Origin: Tenrec ecaudatus
Taxonomy: Eukaryota; Chordata; Mammalia; Afrosoricida; Tenrecidae
NCBI RefSeq assembly: GCF_050624435.1
Contig: NC_134546.1
Coordinates: 40,689,501 to 40,753,500, forward strand
DNA length: 64,000 nucleotides
Reading direction: 5' to 3'
The notes under the pieces are model-generated. The model saw only the letters and a list, made by a program, of their open reading frames with translations, made no database searches and was not told where the DNA came from. Position numbers and translations under genes: made by a program. Below, one piece after another: positions 11,842-22,582 of the stretch. How positions within the stretch are numbered: the stretch's first letter is position 1; every line of letters begins with the position of its first letter.

Positions 11842-12965
11842 CATTAATTTATAATTATGCTGAATGTAAATATATTAAATGTACTGGTCAAAAGATAGGG
11901 AGCAGCAGAATGGATAAGAAATAGTACCCATCAATAGGCTGCCTACAAACTACACATCTAAGATACTAAGACAAAAATAAGATAAATATCAAAATACATA
12001 AAATCATTTCTCAAACAAATAGCAACCAAAAAAGTATGAGTGGCAATATTAATTTCTGATAAATTAGACTTTAAACTAAAAATCAGTCAAAAGGACAAGG
12101 AAAGACATTATAGAATGATTAAAGGGTTATTCCAACAACATGGAATCATACAATATATCTTTACACCCAATGAAATATCTCCACAATATATAAATTAAAC
12201 CTTAGAACTTGAAAACAAATAACGACTCTGTAACAGTTGAGAAGATGTTAATACACAACTTTCAGAAAAGGACAAAACAACAAGAAAGAAAGGCAACAAA
12301 GACACAGATTTCAGCAACACACTCCACCATGTAAACTTCATAGATGTATCTAAAAAACTCTACCCATCAACAACACGTTATTCATTCTTCTCCAGTACAC
12401 GTGGGGCATTCTCCAGACCATACATTAGGACACAAAGCCAGCCGCAATACATTTTTAAATTTCAAAGAATCTTCTCAGCTCAAGATGCTATAAAATTAGG
12501 AATCCGCAACAAGAAGATACAAAGAAAAAAGAAAAGAAGTATATGGAAACTGAATAAGACCTTCTTAACAACTACTGGGCAATAGAAGAAATGAACGCTT
12601 TCCTAGAGTCAAAGGAGAATAAAAACACAACGTGACAACACATAGCACAATGCTCAGAGGACAATTTATACCAATCAATGCACACATCAAAAAGGAAGAA
12701 AAATGCAAATCAACACCTTAATCCAACGTTTCCAAGAATTAGAAAGAGAACAGCAAAAAAAAAATTCCATGTCGAAGAAAGGAAATAATATTAAAGCAGA
12801 AATAAATAAAACAAATAACAGAAAAATCATCAAAACTAGAAGTTGGTTCTTTGAAATGATTTATAAAATGGGCAAACTACTGGCAAATTAAACAAAGAAA
12901 AGGGGAAGATGCAAATCTTATGAACAATAAATGAAATAGATAATGTAACAATAAAAAAACAAAAC

Positions 12966-13178
12966 TCATTTTGCCCTGGAGTCAATGCTGGCTCATAGCA
13001 ATGGCTCATAGTAACCACATAGGGATAGGATAGAACTGTCCCTGTGGGTTTCCAAGACAGTTAACTCTTACAGGAGTGAAAGGCCTTGTCTTTCTCCTGA
13101 GGAGCAGCTGGTGGTTTTGAACAGCTGACCTTAACATTAGCAGTCTAACACACAATCACTATACCCCCAGGGCCCCTG
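12966..13178 (-). mobile_element. AfroSINE, antisense
   Basis: Reads TTGCCCTGGAGTCAATGCTGG, GGATAGAACTGTCCCTGTGGG, then AGCAGCTGGTGGTTTTGAAC and ends at CCCAGGGCCCC. Almost full length. Inserted in L1 ORF2. Confidence 0.9.
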
Positions 13179-13229
13179 CAATGTCACAATAGAACCTACT
13201 GAAATAAAAAGGATAATACGGTAGTCTGG

Positions 13230-13781
13230 GTAGACCAGAGAAACAAATCCAGGGAGACTCATATATGTATAAGAGAGAGTTTTATATAAAGGGTAATTGA
13301 AAATTAAGAAAGCATCCCAACCCAGTCCAGTCTGATATTAGCCTGTAAGTCCAATATTGGCCCATATGTTCAATACCAATCTATAAAGTCCTCTTCAGAC
13401 TCACGAAACACATGCAATGATGCCTAAAGGGGGACAATCACAGGCCAGTGGGTAGAAAGTGTTTGGATCCAGTGGCGTTGTAAGCATCTCAGCGCTGGCA
13501 GGGATATCCATGTGACTTCTCCAGCTTTAGAGATCTGGTTGTGGTCCAGGTGGCTTCTCCAGCTCCATGAGTCTTGTCAGTAGAACATCTCCAAGAGAGT
13601 GAGCAGAGAGAGTCCCCTGCCTCCAAGGAGGAAATTCAGGATTTCCCAGAATCCTCAGGAGAAGGCCATGCCCACACAAAGGTCTCCTTGGTTATGGTCA
13701 GATTGACAGACTCGACTCCACCCCTTCACTCTTAATCCTATCAAGTCCCAAATTGACACCAGATTATGTAACTACCACAGG
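13230..13781 (-). mobile_element. solo LTR-like element, antisense
   Basis: From TAGTCTGGGTAGACCAGAGAAAC to GATTATGTAACTACCACA, about 550 bp, with the shared landmarks AGGCCAGTGGGTAG and CAGCGCTGGCAGGG. Splits an L1 ORF2 frame: L1 text like AAAGGATAAT on the left resumes with GACAGAATACTGTGAA on the right. Confidence 0.8.
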
Positions 13782-13879
13782 TAATGACAGAATACTGTGA
13801 AGTATTATACGCCAAATTTGAAAATCTAGAAGAAATAAATACATTTCTACCCAATCCAAGGGAGAAAATTAGAGTCAAA

Positions 13880-14058
13880 CCAAACCACTGCCATCAAGTC
13901 GATTCCAACTCATACAACCCTCTATAGGGTTTCCAACGCTTTATAAATCTTTACAGGACTAGTCTCATCTGTCTCCCAAGGAGCAGTTGGTGGGTTTGAA
14001 TCTGACCCTGTGGTTAGCCATCCAAAGTTTACTCAACAGTGCCACCAGGGCTCTGAAA
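13880..14058 (-). mobile_element. AfroSINE, antisense
   Basis: ACCACTGCCATCAAGTCGATTCC through GAGCAGTTGGTGGGTTTGAATC to AGTGCCACCAGGGCTCTG. A short internal loss removes part of the ATAGGACAG region. Inserted in L1 ORF2. Confidence 0.9.
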
Positions 14059-14185
14059 TTTGAACAGACCCATCATAAAGAAGATATTAAATAAGTCTGC
14101 TAAAACACATTAAAAAAGCGAACAAATATGACGACCACCACCACCCAAAATCCTGGCTCAGATGACTTCCCTGTAGAATCTGTCA

Positions 14186-14285
14186 AATATATATTTTTAA
14201 AACATTTTATTAGGAGCTCTTACAGATATTATTACAACCCATAGTTCCATTAGATCAAACATAATTATACAATTGCTGTCATCAT
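14186..14285 (-). mobile_element. L1 3-prime end, short, antisense
   Basis: Antisense poly(A) and AAACATTTTATTAGGAGCTC, the end of the lineage-specific L1 family of this window, then TTACAACCCATAGTTCC. Only about 100 bp long, followed directly by a second L1 tail. Confidence 0.8.
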
Positions 14286-14530
14286 CATTTAAAAAATCAT
14301 TTTATTGGGGGCTTGTACAATTCTTATCACAATCCATACATACATCTGTACATTTGTTGGCATCATCATTCTCAAAACATTTGCCTTCTAATTGGGCCCT
14401 TAATATTGGCTGCTCATTTTCCCTTTCCCTCCCCACTTCCCCCTACCTCATGAACCCTTCATAATTCATAAATTATTATTATTTTGTCATCTGTTACACT
14501 GTCCAATGTCTACTGTTCTAGAATAAAGAA
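14286..14530 (-). mobile_element. L1 3-prime end, antisense
   Basis: AAAAAATCATTTTATTGGGGGC through CATCATTCTCAAAACATTTGCC to CATAATTCATAAATTATTATT: the reverse complement of the final 240 bp of the element at 17458-21909. It interrupts L1 ORF2 of the old host. Confidence 0.9.
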
Positions 14531-15190
14531 GAAGATGGCATACTCTCAAACTCATTTTATGAAGACATCTCTAAAATAAAATTACAGACCAAGATCTCTG
14601 ATGGACATTGATACAAAAAAATTCAGCAAAATCCTAACCAATAAAATCCAGTAACATAAAAACAAAACAAAGCAAAAATCACGTCATGTCTAAGTAAGAT
14701 TCATATCAGTTATGCCAAGATGAGTCAATATTATAAAAACAATCAACATAAATAACACAAGGAAAAGAACCACCATACCATTTGGTGCAGAAAAAACATT
14801 TGACAGAATTTTCTTGGAAAAAATAATGTTAAGCAAAACAGGAATATTCCTCAACCTAATTAAGGACATCCACAAAACCAATAGCCAAAGACTGAAAACC
14901 TTCTCCTTGAGAATGGGAATGAGGCAAAGACGACTTTCACCAATACTCCTTTTCAATATTGCATTGGAAGTCCTATCCACAGCAATAAAGCAAGAAAGGG
15001 AAATAAAATCCACCCAAATTGGCAAGGAAGTAAAACGATCAATATTTGCTGATATGATAGGCTATGATCCTACATACAGAAATTCCTTGACACTCAACAA
15101 GAAAACTGCTGAACATTGAACTCTGACATTCCCCTACTACTCTGGTCCAAGAAGAGAAAATATTATATACTTACTCTGAAAAACCATTTG

Positions 15191-15193
<3 letters not shown>

Positions 15194-15228
<35 letters not shown>
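15194..15228. repeat. (CA)n microsatellite
   Basis: About 17 CA units, uninterrupted. Confidence 0.95.
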
Positions 15229-15230
<2 letters not shown>

Positions 15231-15689
15231 CCAATCTTTTCCTTGATAGAAGGGACTGGATGGATGCCAGATACCACACAGCAAATGAATAGTAGTAATC
15301 ATATGCCACCCAGCCTTGGAAACACATAGGAACTGGATATGCCTACTATCATCAACAGCCACTGAAATTTACCAATAAACAAAACATCTAATGCCACCCA
15401 CTTTAATTCTTCCTTTGTGTCATTTTTCTTCAAGGGCTGCAGCACTTCCCACTGCATTGAAATAGTGGTGTGTTTTCTTTGGTTTATTTTTCAGGTGTGA
15501 TTTGCAGTAAAATGCACAAAGTCAGCTTGAAGATGTATTAATTACGTGTATACTTACAAGATAGACAGAATTTCCAAACATGCCAGGAGACTCCCTTGTT
15601 TCCCCTCCTTGTCCATACCCCTCCACACATACATCCAATTTTCTGATTCATCATCAATTAGTTTTGCTTGTTCTTGAACCTCATATAAA

Positions 15690-15960
15690 AATAAAGGAGT
15701 TCAATGTTGTTTTCAATCTGGCTGCTTGAGCTCAGAATAGTGTCTATGAGTATTATCCATGAATTATATTATATAAGCGATTTATTTATGTTAATCTGTG
15801 TATTACGCTAATCTATAAATATTCCACATTATGCATGCCTACTGATGAAGAGGTGACTGTTTCCAGTTTGGAGTATTGTGAATGAAGCTGCTACAAGTAT
15901 TGCTAGTCTCTTTCTTGCTGAATGTGTGCAGCTATGTGAACTTGAATGGCTGAGTCATGG
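15690..15960 (-). mobile_element. L1 3-prime end, antisense, diverged
   Basis: Wording such as TCTGGCTGCTTGAGCTCAGAAT, GTTTCCAGTTTGGAGTATTGTG and GAATGAAGCTGCTACAAGTATTG is antisense to the end region of older mammalian L1. No intact frame. Confidence 0.65.
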
Positions 15961-15979
15961 GGATGTTTAGGTTTCCATG

Positions 15980-16080
15980 TGATTGTTTGCTGTGGAGCCA
16001 GTTCTGACCCATGATGACCCCTAATGCTCCATAGGGTTTTCAAGACCGTGACCCTGCCCACGCAAATCATCAGGGGTGAG
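15980..16080 (-). mobile_element. AfroSINE fragment, antisense
   Basis: GGAGCCAGTTCTGACCCATGATGACCCC followed by CTCCATAGGGTTTTCAAGACCGTG. Only the tail-proximal half is present. Confidence 0.6.
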
Positions 16081-16959
16081 CTCAACTCTAGGCTGGAAGG
16101 GGATCTAAAGACTATAGACTTGGGGTTCCGCAAGTCTCTATCACACCAGTAAGCATCCTGGCCTTTTAAAAGAAAATGATTTTGAGGGATTCCCTGCCCC
16201 AGATTTTCCTCCACTTCTCTGCAGGACCTGGTGTTGAAAATTCCCTTTTAGAGCAGTTGGAAGTGGTGGCTGGACACCATCTAGTTCTCCTGCCCTTCAG
16301 ATGATAGAGGCTGGGTTCACAGGGCCTCTTCTCTAGACTAGTTGCTTCCTTGCATCATTGGCGTTCTTCACTCTTTTTGTTCCGTGCAGGAAGAGATCAA
16401 CAGTCACACCTTAGGTGGCCTCTCATAAGCTTTTAAGAGCCCAGTCATTACTCACCAATGCGGGGATATAGAACATTGTTTTCATGAACCTTTCCAATTG
16501 ACCTCCGTGTGTCCCAAGACTATAGGCCTGAGCCCCCAGACCAGCAACTGATCCCGTGGAGGTGTTTGGTTATGATTAAGGCTTTTTATGACTTTATCCC
16601 CTCTACACCCCACTATATTTATGAATATATGTGGAGTATATAGACATAGATATGTAGCAACAGCTTCTGTCAAGCTTACATATACCCATGCATGTAGTCC
16701 CATTCATCTTCCCACCCCTGTTCAGTTTGTGTGCCTACATATCCACTCATAGATGATTGCTCTCACTATTATTGCAAGATTGTGTGTGTAAGAGTATTGA
16801 CATGTGTTGCCTTTGACTCTTGGGCTCCTCCCAGTGTCATCCTTTACCTTTTTTGCTGACTCCCCCTAATTGTACGTTGCCTTTCCCTTCACCCATGTTC
16901 TTACAGGCCTACCTTCTAATAAAAAAATCATTCATCCTCCACTCCCCTCTCATCCTTTC
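16081..16959. other. unassigned, no gene seen
   Basis: No nameable repeat, exon or RNA gene. The right part (16600-16950) may be diverged antisense L1 sequence continuing into the next element. Confidence 0.3.
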
Positions 16960-17706
16960 TAACCTTCAAGAATATTTCAAAATAATGGTCTCATACAATA
17001 TTTGTCCTTTGGTGACTGATTAATTTCACTCAGTATAATGTTCTCTAGGTTCATCCATGTTAAGAGGTGTTTTACAGATTTGTTATTTTTCTTTCGTATT
17101 GCATGTATTCCATTGTATGCAAGCAACCAATTACGTCTATCCATTCTTAGATTGCGTCCATCTTTTTGCCTTATGAATAATGATGTGTGAACATCATTGT
17201 GCATATATGTGTGTTTGTATGTATGTTCCTGTCATGGCTCTGATTTCTCCTGGCTATATATCTAGTAGTGAGATTGCTGTATGATATAGTCTTTCTATTT
17301 CCAACTTTTGAAAGGAAGTGTACTTCCTCCCACATTAGTTTACCATTTTATTGTCCTACCTGCAGTGTATGAAGGTTCTAGTATCTCTACATCCTTGTTT
17401 ATTGTAGAAGTTACATAATCTAGTGTCAGTTTGAAGGTCAAGAGTGTAGGAGTGGAGGACTTCTGGGAAGATGTCAAGGGAGTAACACACACCAGAGGGA
17501 CTCCACAGAATTCAGCCCAGGAGAGTTGCTTAGAGGGAAATCCAACACTGCTGGAACGCAGGAGGAGCATCATAAGATAAATAGGCACAAACCCATGGGG
17601 TTTTGAGGGGCTGGGGGCTTTTGGCTTACCTCATTGGAGGCCAGCTGGGGCTTGACCTTGGCCTTGACACTGTCTCTGCTGGAGCTGGGCGATTTGGAAC
17701 CTGTAG

Positions 17707-18005
17707 GGAGGGTTGGTTTCAACACAGCCACAGTTTGCCACCACCTGCCTCTGGGCAGGGACTGGATCCTTGCAACTCCACAGGCAGGGATCAGGGTTCA
17801 GCTAAATTGTCTTGTTTCCATCTCCTCTCTGTCCACCTCCTCTGTCTTAGAGGGCTGTGGCAGGGGCTTTTTCTCAACACAGCCACAGCTTGCTGCTGCC
17901 GCCTTGGAGCAGCAACTAAACCCTTGCAGCTCCACTGGTAGGGATCGTGACTCAGCTACATTGTTGTGTTTGTTTCCATCTCTTCACTATATCTCCCCAC
18001 CCCCC
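17707..18005 (+). repeat. two tandem 5-prime UTR monomers, period about 155 bp
   Basis: The word CAACACAGCCACAG occurs at 17720 and again at 17875. The following text also repeats: GACTGGATCCTTGCAACTCCAC against AACTAAACCCTTGCAGCTCCAC, then TCTTGTTTCCATCTC against TGTTTGTTTCCATCTC. The units are clearly related but diverged. Mouse and rat L1 carry promoter activity on tandem 5-prime monomers; a similar role here is inference. Confidence 0.75.
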
Positions 18006-18494
18006 ACCCCACAGGATCAGCGGGCTTGCTTTTTAATTTATTTTTCTCCTCTTTATCTCTTTCTTGGTCTCTCACACACTACTGCTAACCTCCTTACCAC
18101 TCCCCTTAGCCTAGGGCATTTATGCCTGCACCACGCCCAGCTAAGTGAGCTCCACCCTGTGTTGCTTCCCAGAGATTTGGAAAGGCCCTGCTGACCCCCA
18201 TCAGGGGATACTCTGCTCAACATCTTACAGGGGAATTCCTGCCTGTGTGCCTGGGGTCCTAAGGTAGCTCGGCCAACACTCCTCAACGTTCCAAGCTACT
18301 GCAGGAACCTCTGCCCAACTTCCGCGACACCAAAGTAGGCAACCCACCAGCCTTCTGGGTCACTCCCCTGAGAGGAAAACCACAGGAGGATAAAGTGGTA
18401 GGTTAATTCCATAGTGAAATAAGCTGTAGGCAGTTCAAAGAAGCATTCCTACAAGTCTCCCAGAGAGAACCAGTGCTCTTCGACTCCCTGCAAA

Positions 18495-19575
18495 ATGGCA
18501 CCTGACTCCTCTAAAACAACGCAACACAAACAGCCATCAGCCCCAACGACCTCAATGAAAAACAGGAGAAACAAAAGGAAATGGCAGAAGATGTTCTGAA
18601 CATAACAACATGCATAGAAGAAGCAGACATTGAGCTGCCACAGAAAAAAAATTTTTCAGAATGTTACTTGGAGTCATACAGGATATGTGGAAAACAATAT
18701 AGAAAAAAGGATGAAATGATAAATGAGATAAAGCCATAAACCAAAGGGAAATACAGGAGCTTAGGGAGGAGATAACAAAGACCAGTAGCAGAAACACGGA
18801 CCTTGAGAATCAACTGGAGGAAGCAGAGAACCTCATCAGTGACTTGAAGGACAGCCAAGCAGACTTTAACAAATGTGAACAAAAATCCAATAAGATCAAC
18901 AGAGAAGCTGACGAAAACTTAAGAGCTATGTCTGATGCTATGAAGCAGAACTACATTAGAATTATTAGCTTACTGGAGGAAGACACAACAAAGAAGTCAT
19001 TTGAAAAAATAGTGAGAGAATTCTTGGAGGAAAACTTCCCCAGCTTAATGAATGAACACCAGGCAACCATTCAGGAGGCTGAAAGAACCCCAACAAGACT
19101 GAATCCTAAGAAGTCACCAAGGCACATAATAGTTAAATTATCCAACTTTGAAGAAAAGAACAAAATAATGAGAGCAGCTAGGGAAAAACAAGAAATCACA
19201 TATAAAGGTTTCCAAATAAGAATATGCTCAGACCTATCAGCAGAAACTATGAAGAAGAGGAGAAGGTGGAGTAACATATTCCAAAAATTGAAGGAAAACA
19301 ACGCAAACCCAAGAATATTCTAACCAGCCAAATTATCGATCAAGATAGATGGAGAAGTAAGAGTCTTCCCAGACAAGGAAAAACTCAAAGAATATGTTAG
19401 AAGAAACTCAGCCCTACAAAAGATCCTTGCCGACCCAGTATGGGTAGAAGAACAACACTCACCAAGCATAAATAGGAGACCGCCACATAGAACAACCTCA
19501 CCCAGAGGGCAAAAAAGAGAAAACAGAACTCAAGGTAGCTTAAGGATGGAAAGAATTCTAAGGCTGCTGAGGTAA
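18495..19575 (+). pseudogene. L1 ORF1 (RNA-binding protein), broken
   Basis: A start at 18495 (MAPDSSKTTQ) runs into a frameshift near 18580; several more breaks follow up to 18780. From about 18780 the frame is open: a coiled-coil stretch (LEEAENLISDLKDSQADFN), then the RRM and C-terminal domain with landmarks NFPSLMNEHQATIQEAERTP, RHIIVKLSNFEEKNKI and AAREKQEITYKG. A TAA at 19321-19323 replaces the codon before PAKLSIKIDGEV; reading on past it gives the expected ORF1 C-terminus plus about 40 further codons to TAA near 19573. In active L1 this protein trimerises and binds the element RNA. Confidence 0.85.
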
Positions 19576-19718
19576 GCTTTAAAAAAATGCAAAAGGGGCA
19601 TAGGGAAAAAGCTACAGTATACAAACATTCCTGGGGTGAGGACCAGGTAATATGGCAGGGACCAGACCAAATATAGGGATATACATGGTAGACAACAAAA
19701 AAGGAGGTGGAGAAAGAA

Positions 19719-19741
19719 TATAATAATAATAATAATAATAA
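19719..19741. repeat. (TAA)n microsatellite
   Basis: Seven or so TAA units inside the L1-like element, downstream of ORF1. Confidence 0.9.
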
Positions 19742-21967
19742 AGAAAAGGGGAGCAGGGGCACTAACCCACCCAAGGGGAAAGTATTGTTTATATCTCCAC
19801 AGGGAAAGAGGGACCAGACTTCAACCCAGTGCTCCAAGATGTGAATGCAACATGCCAGCATGGGGTAGGGAACCAGTGGAAAGGTCTGGTGGTCTGACCC
19901 CACCCCCAACCCCAACCCCAAGTACTAAGTGGACACCTACCCCTCCCCTCAGAAGAATTTATTTCAAAGGACGACACTGAATCTACAGCTCTGGGAGAGG
20001 GACATATCTGATTGCAGCACACAGGAGCAGATGAAGGAGGAGGAGGAGAGAGTGGAACACATCCTGGCCCGCCAGGCCATGAGGACAGTGTTCCCAATTA
20101 GAGCAGCCAGTCCACAGAAAGGACCACATGGGTGGCCCCACTATGAGACATGACTCCCCTCACTGACCCATAGCCCTATAGAAGACAACACCAGAGACAC
20201 AGTGTGTGAATTGCACCTGATCAGATCCCACCACACTGAGGCAAAACATTAAGGGGGTGCAACAGAACAGCAAGGGAATGGAGTAGCGAGTTTCCCAGGG
20301 AATGCTGAAGGTGAACTTTGGGGCCAGGGCATGGTGCCCCAACAGACTGGACTGGAAAACACTCCTAAAGGCTAACAAAGAGCCCTTGAACTAACTACAA
20401 GCTTTTCTTTCTTGTTGTGCTTTGTTTTGTTTTGTCATTGGTTTGTGGTTATTGTTGTTTTGTTGTATACTGTTGCTTGGTTTTGCTCTGTCTTGTTTTT
20501 GTGCATGTTGTAATCTCTGAATAAGATAGGCTGGATGAACAATTGGAGGAGAAAACAACAGGACTGACAATTCCGTAGGGACATGGGGGACAGGGAGGTG
20601 GGGGGAAAGTTAGTGGTGTTAATAAACCCAGGGACAAGGGAACAACAAGTGATCCAAATTGATGGTGAGGAGGGGGTGGGAGGCATGGTTGGGCATGATC
20701 AAGGGTAATGTAACCAAGAGGAATTGCTGAAACCCTGTTCGTGACTGAGCATGATAGTGGGGCAGAAGGAAAGTCAAAGGAAATAGAGGAAAGAGCTGGG
20801 AGACAAAGGGTATTTATAGAGGTCTAGATGAAGACATGTATATATGCAAATATATTTATATATGAGGATGGGGAAATAGATCTATATGCATATATTTATA
20901 GGTTTAGTATTAAGGTAGCAGAAGGATATTGGGCCTCCACTCAAGTACTTCCTCAATGCAAGAATACTTTCTTCTATTAAATTGGCATTCTATGATGCTC
21001 ACCTTCCTAACACAATTGCTGAAGACAAAGTGGGTGAAAAAGCAAATGTGGTGAAGAAAGCTGATGGTGACCAGCTATCAAAAGATATAGCATCTGGGGT
21101 GTTAAATGCTTTAAGGTAAATAAGCGGCCATCTAACTCAGAAGCAACAAAGCCCACATGGAATAAGCACACCAGCCTGTGTGATCACGAGGTGCGAAAGG
21201 GATCAGTTATCAGACATCATCAGAACAAAAATCTTACCATAGTGAATGAGGCAGGGGGGGGGGAGGTCGGGAGGTGGTAGTGCGGAGTGGAGACCCAAAG
21301 CCTATTTGTAGGCCACTGGACATCCCTTTACAGAAGGATCTTAGGGAGGAGACGAGCTAGTAAGGGTGCCATGTAGCAACAATGAAAAATACAACTTTCC
21401 TCTAGTTCCTAAATGCTTCCTCCCCCCCCCACGCCCCTCTACTGGCATGATCTGAATCCTACCTTGCAAGTCTGACTAGACCTGAGGATGTACACTGGTA
21501 CAACTAGGAACCGGAAACACAGGGAATCCAGGGTGGATGATCCCTTCAGGACCAGTGGTGTGAGTGGCGATATTGGGAGGGTGGAGGGGAGGGTGGGTTG
21601 GAAAAGGGGAATTGATTTTAAGGGTCTACATGTGACCTCATTCCTGGGGGACACAACAGAAAAGTGTGTGAAGGGAGACGTAGGACAGAGGAAGATATGA
21701 CAAAATAGTAATTTATAAATTATCATGGGTTCATGAGGGAGGGGGAAAAGTGGAGGGAGGGGAAAAATGAGGACATGATGCCAGGGGCTTAAGTGGAGAG
21801 CAAATGTTTTGAGAATGATGAGGGTAATGAATGTACAAATGTGCTTTACATAATTGATGTGTGCATGGATTGTGATAAGAGTTGTATGAGTCCCTAATAA
21901 TTTTTTTTTAAGAGTGTAGGAGTAGAGCCAAGCCTGTCAATCAGGATATAGCCAATGAGGCCTTTGT

Positions 21968-22151
21968 TTTACCGCTAGATTTTGTGCACTCAACATTTAC
22001 TACCATTTACTGTGTTTCGGGTACTCGGAGAACCCCCTCGGGAGGCGGACTCCCTTACGTGTCAGTGGGGCTTGCCCCGCAGGCCGTTGCAGGACTGGCT
22101 CAGCCAGGGACAAAGCCCCGCCCACTCCCCTTCCGCTCTCGACAGCGATTC
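21968..22151 (-). mobile_element. 184 bp retroposed insert of unknown source
   Basis: Flanked by a perfect 16 bp direct repeat CCAATGAGGCCTTTGT at 21952-21967 and 22152-22167, which occurs once in the intact LTR family, so this is a target duplication. The insert is GC-rich and CpG-bearing at its right and AT-rich at its left. The strand is set by the minus-strand end: AACACAGTAAATGG, TAAATGTTGAGTGCAC and a short GCGGTAAAA end, like the 3-prime part of a transcript with a weak AGTAAA signal and almost no poly(A). I do not recognise the parent RNA. Y RNA, 7SL, RNase P, RNase MRP and telomerase RNA do not fit by eye. Confidence 0.65.
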
Positions 22152-22515
22152 CCAATGAGGCCTTTGTATGGGTATGGCTTTCTCCTGAGGATTCTGGAAA
22201 CTCCTGTATTTCCTCCTTGGAGGCGGGAGACACTCTCTCTCTCAGTTCACTCCCTGTGAGAGATGCCTGTTGAGAAGACATATGGAGAGAGGCTGATGGA
22301 GCCAGGAGAAGCCACATGGAGAGCCCTGCCAGCGCTGAGATGCTTACAACACCACTGGATCCACAAGACTTCTCACCGACTGGCCTGTGATCTTCCTGCA
22401 TTCAGCGTCATTGCTTGTGTTTCATGAGTCTGAAGAGGACTTTATAGATTGGTATCAAACATATGGGCTAATATCGGACTTATGGACTTGATCTGGACTC
22501 AGCTGGGATTGTTTT

Positions 22516-22582
22516 TCTTTTTAAAATAATTTTATTGGGGGCTCGTACAAGTCTTATCACAATCCATACATATGTACAGTTA
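22516..22582 (-). mobile_element. very short L1 3-prime end, antisense
   Basis: TTTTTAAAATAATTTTATTGGGGGCTCG to ATCCATACATATG: only the last 60-odd bases of the lineage-specific L1. It sits within the LTR, between GGGATTGTTTTTC and TTACTCTTGTTTATAAAGC. Confidence 0.8.

Larger units (their letters stand above)
11842..15125 (+). pseudogene. old L1 ORF2 (endonuclease-RT), broken and nested
   Basis: Pieces of L1 ORF2 lie in order on the plus strand. Endonuclease-to-RT linker sequence runs from about 12330 to 12960, with the peptide run ELEREQQKK and SWFFEMIYKMGKLLAN, the region just before the RT. RT follows around 13784-13880, 14060-14185 and 14530-15119. The last part encodes LRMGMRQRRLSPILLFNIALEV, a decayed form of the palm region, then FADMIGYD where the catalytic FADD box has lost one Asp codon. 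The block contains stops and frameshifts and is interrupted by two AfroSINEs, an LTR and two L1 tails. Confidence 0.8.
17458..21909 (+). mobile_element. L1-like element with ORF1 but no ORF2 (HAL1-like)
   Basis: A 4.45 kb retroposon bounded by an 18 bp target duplication with one mismatch (17440-17457 and 21910-21927, AAGAGTGTAGGAGTRGAG). It begins GACTTCTGGGAAGATGTC, typical of an L1 5-prime start. In order it holds a 5-prime UTR of about 1 kb with two tandem monomers, a broken ORF1 (18495-19575), then about 2.3 kb with no reverse-transcriptase sequence, ending CCCTAATAATTTTTTTTTT. The last 1.6 kb recurs in at least three other insertions here. L1 elements that carry ORF1 only are known as HAL1; loss of ORF2 from this one copy is the alternative. 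Confidence 0.8.

Noticed and set aside
18053..18286. Frames in the L1 5-prime UTR, including 186 codons at 17634-18194
   Set aside because: They fall in the monomer region upstream of ORF1 and reflect the repeat units, not a protein family.
21968..22151. Considered as a copy of telomerase RNA, RNase MRP, RNase P or a Y RNA
   Set aside because: By eye no conserved box or end of those RNAs is present.
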